Below, in pieces: positions 1 through 8,244 of a stretch of DNA of 64,000 nt; position 1 is the first letter of the stretch; each line of letters starts with the position of its first letter. The notes under the pieces were generated by a model. The model saw nothing but the letters and a program-made list of their open reading frames with translations. It searched no databases and was not told where the DNA came from. The DNA is from Clostridia bacterium. GTDB lineage: Bacteria; Bacillota; Clostridia; Lachnospirales; Lachnospiraceae. The stretch is taken from contig CAJTFD010000002.1 in NCBI GenBank assembly GCA_910575625.1, positions 62,001 through 126,000 on the forward strand, written 5' to 3'. Position numbers and translations under genes: made by a program.

Positions 1-395
1 ATGGCCATATGTTCCACCTGTTGGCGGTAACGATACAGCTTGATGTGGGTGTTTACCCGGGCCTTGACGATCAGCGGGTTGAAAGGTTTGACGATGTAGT
101 CCACCGCACCGAGGATCAGCCCTTGTTCCTCGCTCTGTGTGTCGGAAAGACCGGTGATCAAGATCACCGGGATATGTTCGGTGACCAGTTCCTCCTGGAG
201 TTTTTTCAACAGCATGAAACCGTTCATCCCCGGCATGATCACGTCCAGGAGGATCAGGGAGAATTTCCCGGTCTTGGCGTAGGAGAGGCCCTCATCCCCT
301 GTGTGGACGATGGTGATCGAATGGTCCTCGTCCAGGATATTCTTCAGGTAGTTGGCCTGTACTACACTGTCGTCGATGATCAATATTTTTCCCAT
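1..395 (-). CDS. Response regulator receiver domain protein, 3' end missing (cut by window edge)
   Basis: Partial gene reading off the left edge; 131 residues are visible. They form a complete CheY-like receiver: acidic pair D8/D9, phosphoacceptor D51 in LLDVIMPG, T81 and K103 in VKPFNP. The sequence continues past the receiver into a helix (YRYRQQVEHM) of the kind that joins receivers to an output domain. In Clostridia that helix is often followed by GGDEF, giving a PleD-like diguanylate cyclase, but the output domain lies outside the window, so this is inference. ATG at 393-395 is preceded on the minus strand by AAGGAG at good spacing. A promoter lies about 85 bases upstream. The receiver call is firm; the output function is unknown. 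Confidence 0.9.
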   Translation of the reverse strand, partial: MGKILIIDDSVVQANYLKNILDEDHSITIVHTGDEGLSYAKTGKFSLILLDVIMPGMNGFMLLKKLQEELVTEHIPVILITGLSDTQSEEQGLILGAVDYIVKPFNPLIVKARVNTHIKLYRYRQQVEHMA

Positions 396-478
396 ATATA
401 CGCTCCTTATCTCATATTCCTTCCTTTTTTAAGTGGGCAGATAACTTTAGAGTGTTTCATGGATATAACTCACATAGA

Positions 479-506
479 AGTATAACATATCCATGCGCTT
501 TGTCAA
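479..506 (-). promoter_or_regulatory. Sigma-A promoter of the response regulator gene
   Basis: Minus strand: TTGACA (501-506), 16-base spacer, TATACT (479-484). The -35 is perfect and the -10 matches 5 of 6. It leaves a leader of about 75 nt before the start at 395. The rest of 396-542 shows nothing else convincing. Confidence 0.65.
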
Positions 507-542
507 CTTAATGACTTATCTGAAGATTAAACGATCTTAAGT

Positions 543-1643
543 TTATTGGAGCAGTTTTTCGCGGAAGGCGTCCAGCAATGCATCATTTTGTTGGGGCAGC
601 ATCATACAGAAGCGGATATATTTGGAGTCCAGGAAGGGGAATGTGGAGCAGTCCCGGATCATCAGGCCTTTTCGGATACAGTGCTCAAAGAGCATAGGGG
701 CGTCCACATCGTCCCTTAAGATGCGCATCAGTATGAAATTCCCCTGGGGAGGGTATACTTTGACAGTTTCCCATCCGGATAATATGTTAAAGACCCTGTC
801 CCGCTCGGCGCTGATCAGGTCTTTGGTGGCCTGGATGTACGCCTGGTCCTGGAACATGATCTGCCCCGCGATCTCCGCCAAGCTGTTGATGGTCCAGGGG
901 TCCTTGCGCAGGTTGATCTCAGAGATCAGGTCCTGGTTGCCGGTGATGGCGTACCCGAGGCGCAGGCCCGGGGCGGCAAAAAATTTGGAGGTCCCCCGCA
1001 GGATGATCAGGTTGGTGTAATAGTTCGTCAGTTTTACGGAGGTGATCGAAAGCTCGTTGGGGGCAAATTCCACGTAGGTTTCATCCACCATCACAAAGAT
1101 GCCATATTGCAGGCATGTATCCAAGATCCGGCGCATCTGGGAGTTTGTGAGGGCTGTGGATGTGGGGTTGTTGGGGTTGCAGATGACCAGCAGATCCAGC
1201 CCGTCGTGGAGCTGGCGGCACAGGTCGTCCACATCCGGTTGGAAGTCCTGCTTTTCTTTTAGCGGATAGTACATACAGCTTCCGCCGCCCAGGTTGATGT
1301 CCCGCTCGTATTCGGAGTAGGTGGGGCCTAAGATCAGGGCCTTTTTGGGGTGGTTTACCTGGATGAACAGGGAGATCAGCTCGGTGGAGCCGTTGCCCAT
1401 GATGATGTTCTCCATGTGCGCATTGGTGTAGTCAGAGATGCATTGGCGCAGCTTGGTGTATTCCCGGTCGGGGTAGCGGGTGATCGCGTCCAGCTGGCCG
1501 CCCAGGGCGGTGCGCAGACGGGTGGAGATACCTAAAGGGTTTACGTTGGCGCTGAAACTGGTGATGTCTTCCTTTTTTATGCCAAAACTCTTTTCGATCT
1601 CTTCCAGGTCACTGCCGTGGAAATGGTCTTTATGTTTGATCAT
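543..1643 (-). CDS. PLP-dependent class I/II aminotransferase, CobD/HisC-like
   Basis: 366-residue fold-type I aminotransferase. The N-terminal SANVNPLG and RYPD motifs are typical of threonine-phosphate decarboxylase (CobD) and histidinol-phosphate aminotransferase (HisC) relatives. The core CNPNNPT (about residue 156), DETY (D187, contacts the PLP pyridine nitrogen) and TSKFFAAPGLRLG with PLP lysine K220 are intact. No cobalamin or histidine genes lie nearby, so the substrate is open. An upstream in-frame ATG at 1685 has no ribosome site and sits about 15 nt from the predicted transcription start. The ATG at 1643, with AAAGGGA upstream, is preferred. The gene stands alone with its own promoter. 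Aminotransferase is secure; CobD versus HisC is not. Confidence 0.85.
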   Translation of the reverse strand: MIKHKDHFHGSDLEEIEKSFGIKKEDITSFSANVNPLGISTRLRTALGGQLDAITRYPDREYTKLRQCISDYTNAHMENIIMGNGSTELISLFIQVNHPKKALILGPTYSEYERDINLGGGSCMYYPLKEKQDFQPDVDDLCRQLHDGLDLLVICNPNNPTSTALTNSQMRRILDTCLQYGIFVMVDETYVEFAPNELSITSVKLTNYYTNLIILRGTSKFFAAPGLRLGYAITGNQDLISEINLRKDPWTINSLAEIAGQIMFQDQAYIQATKDLISAERDRVFNILSGWETVKVYPPQGNFILMRILRDDVDAPMLFEHCIRKGLMIRDCSTFPFLDSKYIRFCMMLPQQNDALLDAFREKLLQ

Positions 1644-1707
1644 GATGTATATCCCTTTCTTTTTATAATTGCGAACCTTTTCCATGTGGTGTATAATCCT
1701 TAATAGT

Positions 1708-1737
1708 ATTATAGTAAGGCAGAAGATAAAAAGTCAA
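1708..1737 (-). promoter_or_regulatory. Sigma-A promoter of the aminotransferase gene
   Basis: Minus strand: TTGACT (1732-1737), 18-base spacer, perfect TATAAT (1708-1713). Predicted transcription start near 1700, about 57 nt upstream of the chosen ATG at 1643. Confidence 0.7.
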
Positions 1738-1741
1738 GTTT

Positions 1742-1804
1742 GAGCGTGTTTTAAAGATCATTCCATTAAAGATCATTCTATTTGAGAGGTCTTAAGACAC
1801 ACTC
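1742..1804. repeat. Imperfect inverted repeat enclosing a 15-bp tandem duplication
   Basis: Outer arms GAGCGTGTTTTAA (1742-1754) and TTAAGACACACTC (1792-1804) are inverted copies matching at 11 of 13 positions. Within the span, the 15-bp unit TTAAAGATCATTC(C/T)A is repeated in tandem (1751-1765 and 1766-1780). The right arm plus one base (TTAAGACACACTCT) recurs at 47110-47123. The shape resembles ends of a small mobile-element remnant, but no transposase or target duplication is visible. It may instead act in expression of the divergent genes on either side. Confidence 0.45.
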
Positions 1805-1834
1805 TGGGATCTGTTATTGATATAGGAGATACTT

Positions 1835-4800
1835 GTGAAGATACGGATAGAGCGATTACTCAGTGACAAATTTGAATACGACGTGCCGGAGCTGCTCTTT
1901 TCTCAGGAGGAGATACGTGCCACGATCCCGGTCGGGGCCAACGAGCAGGGCGTCCTCTATATGGGGACGCGGGAGGATGTGAAGATCCGCGGGGCTGCTG
2001 TCTCCTCCCATCGGCGTTTTGTGCCCGGCGTGGAGACGTTCGCGGGCACGGCCGTGGAGATCCCCTACGGGATCGATGTGGAGGGCCTGCACCCCGGGGA
2101 GGGCTTCCAGGGGGAGCTGGCCCTGCTGACGGATCTTGGCGAGTGCCATATCCCTTTTTCCGTCAAGGTGGAGGAGGAGCAGCCTCAGTCTTCTGTGGGG
2201 CGCATCCGGGGACGGGAGGATTTTGTGCGGCTGGCGCGCAGCAATTTCCGGGAGGCCTTCCGGCTGTTCACAGACCCGTCGTTTCTGGAGATCATCGGTC
2301 TCCAGGATAAGAAGGCGCGCACGCTGTACAAGGGGATGTCCCATAACCCGGTGACCTATCAGCACATGGAGGAGTTCCTGATCGGGACGGGGGAGAAAGA
2401 TCCGGTGTATATCTCCCTGGGGGAGGAGCAGGCGGAGCATTACCAGCTGACCGAGACGATCCAGGAGTCTTTTCTGATCAAGCGCAGCGGGTGGGGGCAT
2501 CTGCGGATGGAGATCGAGGTGATCGGGGATTTTATCCAGGTGGATAAACGGGTGGTCACAGACGAGGATTTCATCGGCAGCTCTTTCCGCCTGGAGTACC
2601 GGATCGAGGGGGAGAGTCTGGGAAAAGGAAAGAAGTTCGGGAAGATCCGGGTCAAAGACGCTTATGAAATACAGGAGTTCCAGATCACGGCCTCCCAGAA
2701 TCCGAAGATCCAGGTGGACATGGACTTTTATGAGAAGAAACAGAAGCTGAAGCTGTATAAGAGTTATCTCAGGTTCCGGCTGCATCAGCAGGATTATAAG
2801 ATCTGGGTCAGAGAGAGCATCGAGGCCCTGGATGAGATGGAGGAGGCCGGCTGTGATTATCCGGTGTATCAGGTCTATAAAGCCTATGTATATTATATGG
2901 ATGACGTGCCAGAGCAGGCCCGGGAGATCCTGCTGAAATACCAGGATAAAAATTTTACCGCTGATGACCTGGAGCTGGCCGGGATCTATCTGTACGCCTG
3001 CCATCTGGCGGGGCTTTTAAAAGACCGGGGAAAGATCGTACAGAAACTGCGGGCCCTGCACCGGCAGAAGCCTAACAGCTTTCTGCTGTTCTGGGTCATG
3101 TCCCAGCTGGACGACGATCTGCTCTTGTCCACGGCCAAGACGCTGTACATGATGGAAGAGCAGTTTGACTACGGCAACAGAGGCCCGCTCCTCTACCTGG
3201 AGGCTTTTTCCATGGTGGAGAAGGATATCAGTCTGCTCCCCCATCTGAACGGGTTTTGGATCCAGGTCCTGCTGTTTGCGGGGCGCAACGCGCTGATCGG
3301 AGAGGAGCTGGCGGTGCGGATCGCCTATCTGAGCAGCTACCGGAAGCATTTTGAGCCTTGTCTGTATCAGCTCCTGGAGGGGCTCTATGAGCGGTATCCC
3401 AAGAGGGATATCCTGGAGGCTGTCTGCAAACTGATCATGAAGGGCAGCCCCAGGGAGAAACGGTTCTTCCCCTGGTTCGCCCGAGCTGTGGAGGAGAATC
3501 TGCGGATCACCAGCCTGTTTGAGTATTATATGGATACGATCGATATAGATTATCAGAAAATGCTGCCGAAGAACTTGCGGATCTATTTTTTGTACAACAA
3601 TACCCTGAGCGATAACAAAAAGGCTCTGGTCTACGCCAACATCATCCGTCACAGGGAGGAGGACCCGCACTCCTATGGGGATTACCGGAAGATCATCGAG
3701 GAGTTCAGCAAGAGGAAGATCAAGGACGGGGTCATGGATGAGAATTACGCGGTCCTCTATCACGACTGCATGGACATCCTGGAGGCGGAAGATCTGCAGA
3801 AGATCGTCTTCACCCACCGGCTCTACTGTGATCGGCCGGACATCCGATATGTGATCATCCGCCATGAGCCTCTGCAGAAGGAACGGTCATACCCTTGTGT
3901 CAACGGGGTGGCCTATCCCCAGATCTACAGCGAGGACGCGGTGATCTTATTCCAGGACGACAAGAAGCGGCGGTATCAGGCGACGATCGACTATAACCTG
4001 CGCAGGCTCTTTGACAAGGAGATGCTGGAGGCATGCTGGCAGGAGGGGGCGGCGCACCCGGGATTTCTGCTGAACCAGTGCGGGGATCCGGATGCACTGC
4101 AGGCTGAAGATCTGGACGCTTTCATCCAGATCACCCGGTCGGAGGCTTTTACACCGGAATACCGCGATGGGATCCGGAAAAAACTCCTGGACTATTACCA
4201 GTCCCTGGAGGACAAGGGGCAGGTGGAGGATTTCCTGTCATCCCTGGATGTGGAGGAATACACGGCGGTGGATAAGATACAGCTGGCGGAGCTTTTGATC
4301 GGATATGGGTTCTATGAGAAGGCATGTCAGATCTACTGTGCGTACGGCCTGGAGGGCGTGTGCCTGGAATCCTTGATGAAACTGTGCAGCCGGTGGATCC
4401 TGATCCGGGAGTTCGAGGAGGACGAGGAGATCTTAGGTCTGGCCCAGTATGTATTCCAAAATAAGCTCTACGACGAGGTGGTCCTCCAGTATCTGATGAT
4501 GCATTATCTGGGGCCGGTGCCGGAGATGTATCGGCTATGGACCTGTGCCCGGGATTTCCAGATGGATACGTATCAATTGGAGGAGGATATCCTGCTGGTC
4601 AGCGTCTTTGTCCGGGACTATTTCTGGGAGGGCAGCCAGATCCTGGAGCATTATGTGCGGCAGAAAGGGCGGGAGGCGGTCATCGTGGCGTATCTGACTT
4701 TCTGGTCCTACGGGTATTTCGTACGTCAGAAGCCCCTGCCGGAGACGGTGGCAAAATATCTGGGGACGGCTTATGAGCGGGAATGGCCCCTGGATCTGGT

Positions 4801-5368
4801 GTGCCATCTGGCTCTGCTGGCCTATCTCTGTGATAAGAGGAAACTGAGCGCGTCCCAGGCCGGGCAGGTGAAAAGCCTGCTGGAGGAGTGCTACCACAGG
4901 AACCTGGCCTTCGCCTTTTTCCGCAAGCTGCCCAGGGAGCTTCTGAGTGCGTACCAGCTGGAGGATAAAGTCTTCGTGGAGTATGTCACCAGCCCCCGGG
5001 CGGAGGTCACGATCCACTATGCCCTGGACACCGGGATCGGGGCGGGGCGGGAGTACCGCCAGGAGCCTCTGCCGGATCTGTTCGAGGGCATACACGGGCG
5101 GACGTTCACCCTTTTTTACGGGGAGTCTATCCATTATCATTTTACGGAGGAGCTGGATGGGGAGGTCCAGAAGACGGCGGAGAAGACCCTGACAAAATCC
5201 ATGGCCCACCATGTCCAGGAGACAAAATATCAGCTGATCAACGAGATCCTGGCGGCAAAAAAACTGGGGAAGATGGATGCAGTGCGGGAAAAGATGACAC
5301 AATATCTGGAACAGGAAAGATTCGTGGAGAATATGTTCCCCATCGAAGAAGGAACGGCTTATGAATGA
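1835..5368 (+). CDS. DUF5717-type giant beta/alpha-solenoid protein, function unknown
   Basis: 1,177 residues, no signal peptide or membrane segment, so probably cytoplasmic. I recognise it as the DUF5717 type known from Lachnospiraceae; there is no established function. Residues 1-115 look like a beta-sandwich (glycine-rich strands, ending in GECHIPFSVKVEEE). A helical stretch follows at about 120-185, a second beta-rich domain at about 190-300 (GWGHLRMEIEVIGDFIQVD), then a long alpha-solenoid from about 310 to 1,030 with TPR-like helix pairs rich in Tyr and Leu, and a small C-terminal domain. GTG start with AGGAG eight to nine bases upstream. Its 3' end overlaps the next gene by 8 bases, so the two are translationally coupled. 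Inference: a scaffold working with the ATPase-like partner. Confidence 0.8.
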   Translation: MKIRIERLLSDKFEYDVPELLFSQEEIRATIPVGANEQGVLYMGTREDVKIRGAAVSSHRRFVPGVETFAGTAVEIPYGIDVEGLHPGEGFQGELALLTDLGECHIPFSVKVEEEQPQSSVGRIRGREDFVRLARSNFREAFRLFTDPSFLEIIGLQDKKARTLYKGMSHNPVTYQHMEEFLIGTGEKDPVYISLGEEQAEHYQLTETIQESFLIKRSGWGHLRMEIEVIGDFIQVDKRVVTDEDFIGSSFRLEYRIEGESLGKGKKFGKIRVKDAYEIQEFQITASQNPKIQVDMDFYEKKQKLKLYKSYLRFRLHQQDYKIWVRESIEALDEMEEAGCDYPVYQVYKAYVYYMDDVPEQAREILLKYQDKNFTADDLELAGIYLYACHLAGLLKDRGKIVQKLRALHRQKPNSFLLFWVMSQLDDDLLLSTAKTLYMMEEQFDYGNRGPLLYLEAFSMVEKDISLLPHLNGFWIQVLLFAGRNALIGEELAVRIAYLSSYRKHFEPCLYQLLEGLYERYPKRDILEAVCKLIMKGSPREKRFFPWFARAVEENLRITSLFEYYMDTIDIDYQKMLPKNLRIYFLYNNTLSDNKKALVYANIIRHREEDPHSYGDYRKIIEEFSKRKIKDGVMDENYAVLYHDCMDILEAEDLQKIVFTHRLYCDRPDIRYVIIRHEPLQKERSYPCVNGVAYPQIYSEDAVILFQDDKKRRYQATIDYNLRRLFDKEMLEACWQEGAAHPGFLLNQCGDPDALQAEDLDAFIQITRSEAFTPEYRDGIRKKLLDYYQSLEDKGQVEDFLSSLDVEEYTAVDKIQLAELLIGYGFYEKACQIYCAYGLEGVCLESLMKLCSRWILIREFEEDEEILGLAQYVFQNKLYDEVVLQYLMMHYLGPVPEMYRLWTCARDFQMDTYQLEEDILLVSVFVRDYFWEGSQILEHYVRQKGREAVIVAYLTFWSYGYFVRQKPLPETVAKYLGTAYEREWPLDLVCHLALLAYLCDKRKLSASQAGQVKSLLEECYHRNLAFAFFRKLPRELLSAYQLEDKVFVEYVTSPRAEVTIHYALDTGIGAGREYRQEPLPDLFEGIHGRTFTLFYGESIHYHFTEELDGEVQKTAEKTLTKSMAHHVQETKYQLINEILAAKKLGKMDAVREKMTQYLEQERFVENMFPIEEGTAYE

Positions 5369-6608
5369 GATCAGAGATATCCTGATAGGGATCGATTTTG
5401 GGAAAATAGAATCACAGCTTTGTTATTATGACCGGAAGGCCAAGGAGCCGGTGTCCTTGTCCATGAAGGTGGGGACCAGCCAGTATGAGTTTCCCACCTG
5501 CATCTGCAGGAGCATGGAGCAGGATGTCTGGTATTTCGGCCGGGAGGCGGCCTATTATGCCGAGGAGCAGGGCGGGGTCCTGATCGAGGACCTGTATGAC
5601 ATATGCCGGGGATCCAAGGCCGTCCAGGTGGGTCCGGAGGAGAAAAAGCCCTGGGAGCTGATGGGGATCTTCCTGACCCGAGTGCTGAAGGCTTTGGGCA
5701 CGGTGGAGCCGGTTAAGCATACAAAATGTCTGGTGATCACAGTGGAGAGGCTGACCGGGAATATGGTGGAGAACCTGCAGAAGGCATGTGAAAAGATCGG
5801 GTTCTCCAGGGAAAATTATATGCTCCAGGACTATTCCGAGAGCTTTTACTACTATACACTGTGCCAGAAGCAGGAGTATTGGAGCCGCAGCGTGGGCTGG
5901 TATGCTTTTGACCAGGATTACATCCGGTTCCGCAGGCTGTCTATGACGAACAACACGAAACCGGTCCTGGTGACGCTGGAGAAGCCTGTCTGCGCCACAC
6001 TGTCGGCGGAGACGGCGAAACGGGACATGGAATTTTACAGGTTCATCCAGGACACCCTGGGGACGACCATGTATTCCAGCATCCTGCTCACCGGGAACGG
6101 GTTCCACCAGGAGTGGGCGGTGAAATCTGTCGGCCTGCTGTGCAAACACCAGAGGAAGGTCTTTTATGGCAATAACTTATTTGCCAAAGGGGCTTGTTAT
6201 ACGGCAAAAGAGAGATTGGAAGATAAGAACCTCCGCCGTTATCTTTACTTGAGCGATGCGTTGGTCAAATACAACATCGGCATGGAGATGATGATCATGG
6301 GCTCCCCGGCCTACTATCCGATCATCCAGGCAGGGAAAAACTGGTATGAGTGCCGGACGGTCTTCGAGCTGATCTTGGACGACACGGATCAGCTGACATT
6401 TTTCATCAGCCCCATGCAGTCAAATGATAAACAGAAGGTCTCCATGTCCCTGCCCGGGCTCCCGCCCCGGCCGAACCGGACCACGCGCCTGCAGGTGTGC
6501 CTGGAGTGCCAGTCGGAGACCGTCTGCAAGATCACAGTCAAAGATATGGGCTTCGGGGAGATGTATCCCTCCAGCAAGAAGATGTGGACAGAGACGATCC
6601 AAGCGTAA
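5361..6608 (+). CDS. DUF5716-type protein with a degenerate Hsp70/actin-fold ATPase domain
   Basis: 415 residues, soluble. Hsp70/actin landmarks appear in order, though eroded. Phosphate-1-like IGIDFGKIESQLCYYD is at residues 9-24. A VITVERLTGNMVENLQKACE stretch, then SENYMLQDYSES-like sequence near residues 115-165, resembles the Hsp70 run from VITVPAYFND to INEPTAAA. GWYAFDQDYIRF stands in place of phosphate-2. ILLTGNGFHQEWAVKSV near 235 resembles the adenosine motif, and NNLFAKGACYTA near 270 the following connect helix. A beta-rich C-terminal region (about 310-400) could be a substrate- or partner-binding part. The phosphate-2 glycines are missing, so ATP hydrolysis is uncertain. The ATG overlaps the upstream gene (ATGAATGA). 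The fold assignment is my inference from motif order. Confidence 0.75.
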   Translation: MNEIRDILIGIDFGKIESQLCYYDRKAKEPVSLSMKVGTSQYEFPTCICRSMEQDVWYFGREAAYYAEEQGGVLIEDLYDICRGSKAVQVGPEEKKPWELMGIFLTRVLKALGTVEPVKHTKCLVITVERLTGNMVENLQKACEKIGFSRENYMLQDYSESFYYYTLCQKQEYWSRSVGWYAFDQDYIRFRRLSMTNNTKPVLVTLEKPVCATLSAETAKRDMEFYRFIQDTLGTTMYSSILLTGNGFHQEWAVKSVGLLCKHQRKVFYGNNLFAKGACYTAKERLEDKNLRRYLYLSDALVKYNIGMEMMIMGSPAYYPIIQAGKNWYECRTVFELILDDTDQLTFFISPMQSNDKQKVSMSLPGLPPRPNRTTRLQVCLECQSETVCKITVKDMGFGEMYPSSKKMWTETIQA

Positions 6609-6618
6609 GGAGGTACAC

Positions 6619-7404
6619 ATGAGCGGTTATATATTATGCAAGACGCCGATGGCATCGGTCCCCTACTATATCAAGAACGTGGGCACGAACATCTATTCCA
6701 TTGAGGAATTGTGCTATTATCTCTATCAGAACCTGTATCTGGTGGATGAGAGCCTGATGAACGTGGGACTGTGTAAATGGATCGGCCGGGAGCTGAGGAT
6801 GAAAGAGCTGGCCAGGCGGCTGTCGATCCTGATGGAGCACAATACGGTCCCGTTGGAGGATTTTGCCTGCGAGATCCTGCGTTCCATCAATTACCTGTCC
6901 CAGGAGGAGATGCGTGCGTATCGGAACCAGATCTGTGCGCTGGAGAAACAGTCGGTCCCCGTGCGGGAAAAATTAAAAGGCGACTGCCTGATGGAGAACC
7001 GTAAGTATGTCAATGCCATCCGGGTCTACCGCACGATCCTGGAACAAGTCGCCGGCCGCCCGGAGCATCCCCGGTTTTCCGGGAGCATCTACCATAACCT
7101 GGGGTGTGCGTACAGCCGGCTCTTCCAGAAGGAGGAGGCCCTTGTGTGTTTTGAAAAGGCGTATGAGTATCTGCATACCCGGGAGGCTCTGAAACACTAT
7201 CTGCTGGCGTACAGCAATGCCAAGACGCCGATCGAATATGAGAGCCGGATGGCGGAGATGAAGGTGGATGAGCAGACGAGAAAGGAGATCCAGGATGCGA
7301 TCTCAGAGTTTTATGACCGTACGGATATCTATGTGCAGGAACATGGTGTGGAGGATCTCTTGAGTCAGATGACGAAGGAGTATCATCATAATACGGGGGC
7401 GTGA
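6619..7404 (+). CDS. TPR-containing protein, third gene of the DUF5717/DUF5716 operon
   Basis: 261 residues, soluble and helical. The N-terminal 110 residues are a Leu/Tyr-rich helical domain unlike anything I can name. A clear tetratricopeptide repeat lies near residues 150-195 (SIYHNLGCAYSRLFQKEEAL), with weaker helix pairs around it. The longer reading frame that begins at 6424 is only an out-of-frame extension inside the upstream gene. ATG 6619 has AAGGAGG seven bases upstream and lies 10 bases after the DUF5716 stop. Co-transcription with the two upstream genes is very likely. TPR proteins often act as co-chaperones or adaptors of Hsp70-fold ATPases, which would fit the neighbour, but no partner is shown by the sequence itself. 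Confidence 0.8.
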   Translation: MSGYILCKTPMASVPYYIKNVGTNIYSIEELCYYLYQNLYLVDESLMNVGLCKWIGRELRMKELARRLSILMEHNTVPLEDFACEILRSINYLSQEEMRAYRNQICALEKQSVPVREKLKGDCLMENRKYVNAIRVYRTILEQVAGRPEHPRFSGSIYHNLGCAYSRLFQKEEALVCFEKAYEYLHTREALKHYLLAYSNAKTPIEYESRMAEMKVDEQTRKEIQDAISEFYDRTDIYVQEHGVEDLLSQMTKEYHHNTGA

Positions 7405-7445
7405 GGCCGGTATCCGCCTCTTGACGGCGTAGGCATCTTTCCCTA

Positions 7446-7474
7446 TTGTAATTTACCCGGTCATGCCTTATAAT
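7446..7474 (+). promoter_or_regulatory. Sigma-A promoter of the purC-purF-purB unit
   Basis: TTGTAA (7446-7451), 17-base spacer, perfect TATAAT (7469-7474). A second weaker candidate is TTGACG at 7421-7426 with TATTGT at 7444-7449. The promoter excludes the upstream in-frame ATG at 7463 as the purC start. I see no purine riboswitch in the leader of roughly 40 nt. Confidence 0.6.
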
Positions 7475-7522
7475 TTTTATATCCGTAACAATCAACATGG
7501 ATCAATAAAGGATGGAAAAAAA

Positions 7523-8230
7523 ATGGAGAAAAAAGAATTACTATACGAAGGAAAAGCCAAGAAAGTATATGCGACCGAGGATCCAGATGTGGTGATCGTA
7601 GACTACAAAGACGATGCCACAGCCTTTAACGGTGAGAAAAAAGGCACGATCGTGGGCAAAGGGGCCATCAACAACCGGATGACCAACCATGTGTTCAAGC
7701 TGATCGCTGAGAAAGGCATCCCCACACACCTGGTGGAGGAACTGAGTGACAGGGAGACGGCTGTTAAGAAGGTGGAGATCGTGCCCCTGGAGGTCATCGT
7801 CCGCAACGTGGCGGCCGGGAGTTTTTCCAAGCGCATGGGCGTGGAGGAAGGCCGTGAGCTCCTGTGCCCGATCCTGGAATTCAGCTACAAGAACGATGAC
7901 CTGGGCGATCCATTCATCAACGACGATTACGCCCTGGCTTTAGGGTTGGCGACCCAGGAGGAGATCGATAAGATCAAGAGCTACACCCGGACGATCAACC
8001 AGGTGATGAAAGACTATTTCTTATCCCTGGGCTTAAAGCTCATCGATTTCAAGATCGAGTTCGGGCGTTTTCATGGAGAGATCTTACTGGCCGACGAAGT
8101 GTCACCGGACACCTGCCGTCTGTGGGATGTAAAGACCAATGAAAAATTAGATAAAGACCGCTTCCGCCGGGATCTTGGAAATGTGGAGGAGGCTTACGAG
8201 GAAGTGTTCAAACGTCTGGGGATCCAGTAG
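7523..8230 (+). CDS. purC: Phosphoribosylaminoimidazole-succinocarboxamide synthase (SAICAR synthetase)
   Basis: 235 residues, the usual bacterial length. The enzyme condenses CAIR with aspartate using ATP, step 7 of inosinate synthesis, in the cytoplasm. Family motifs are intact: [13 protein letters not shown] at the N terminus, the conserved [14 protein letters not shown], and DFKIEFGRF plus [14 protein letters not shown], which holds the conserved acidic and arginine residues. ATG 7523 has AAAGGATG about 9 bases upstream; the longer frame starting at 7463 lies inside the promoter. It is followed at 14 bases by purF and then purB, so this is the head of a purine operon. Confidence 0.97.
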   Translation: MEKKELLYEGKAKKVYATEDPDVVIVDYKDDATAFNGEKKGTIVGKGAINNRMTNHVFKLIAEKGIPTHLVEELSDRETAVKKVEIVPLEVIVRNVAAGSFSKRMGVEEGRELLCPILEFSYKNDDLGDPFINDDYALALGLATQEEIDKIKSYTRTINQVMKDYFLSLGLKLIDFKIEFGRFHGEILLADEVSPDTCRLWDVKTNEKLDKDRFRRDLGNVEEAYEEVFKRLGIQ

Positions 8231-8244
8231 AAAGAAGAGGCCAC

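Noticed and set aside
9-485. Plus-strand frame of 158 codons at the left edge
   Set aside because: It is the reverse of the response regulator gene, whose receiver motifs are unmistakable on the minus strand.
1856-3865. Long minus-strand reading frames opposite the DUF5717 gene
   Set aside because: They are antisense shadows of a G/C-rich coding sequence, rich in Leu, Pro, His and Arg, without ribosome sites, and overlap a gene with a clear start and operon context.
7405-7522. Purine riboswitch upstream of purC
   Set aside because: The leader after the promoter is only about 40 nt, too short for an aptamer plus expression platform, and no aptamer core is visible.
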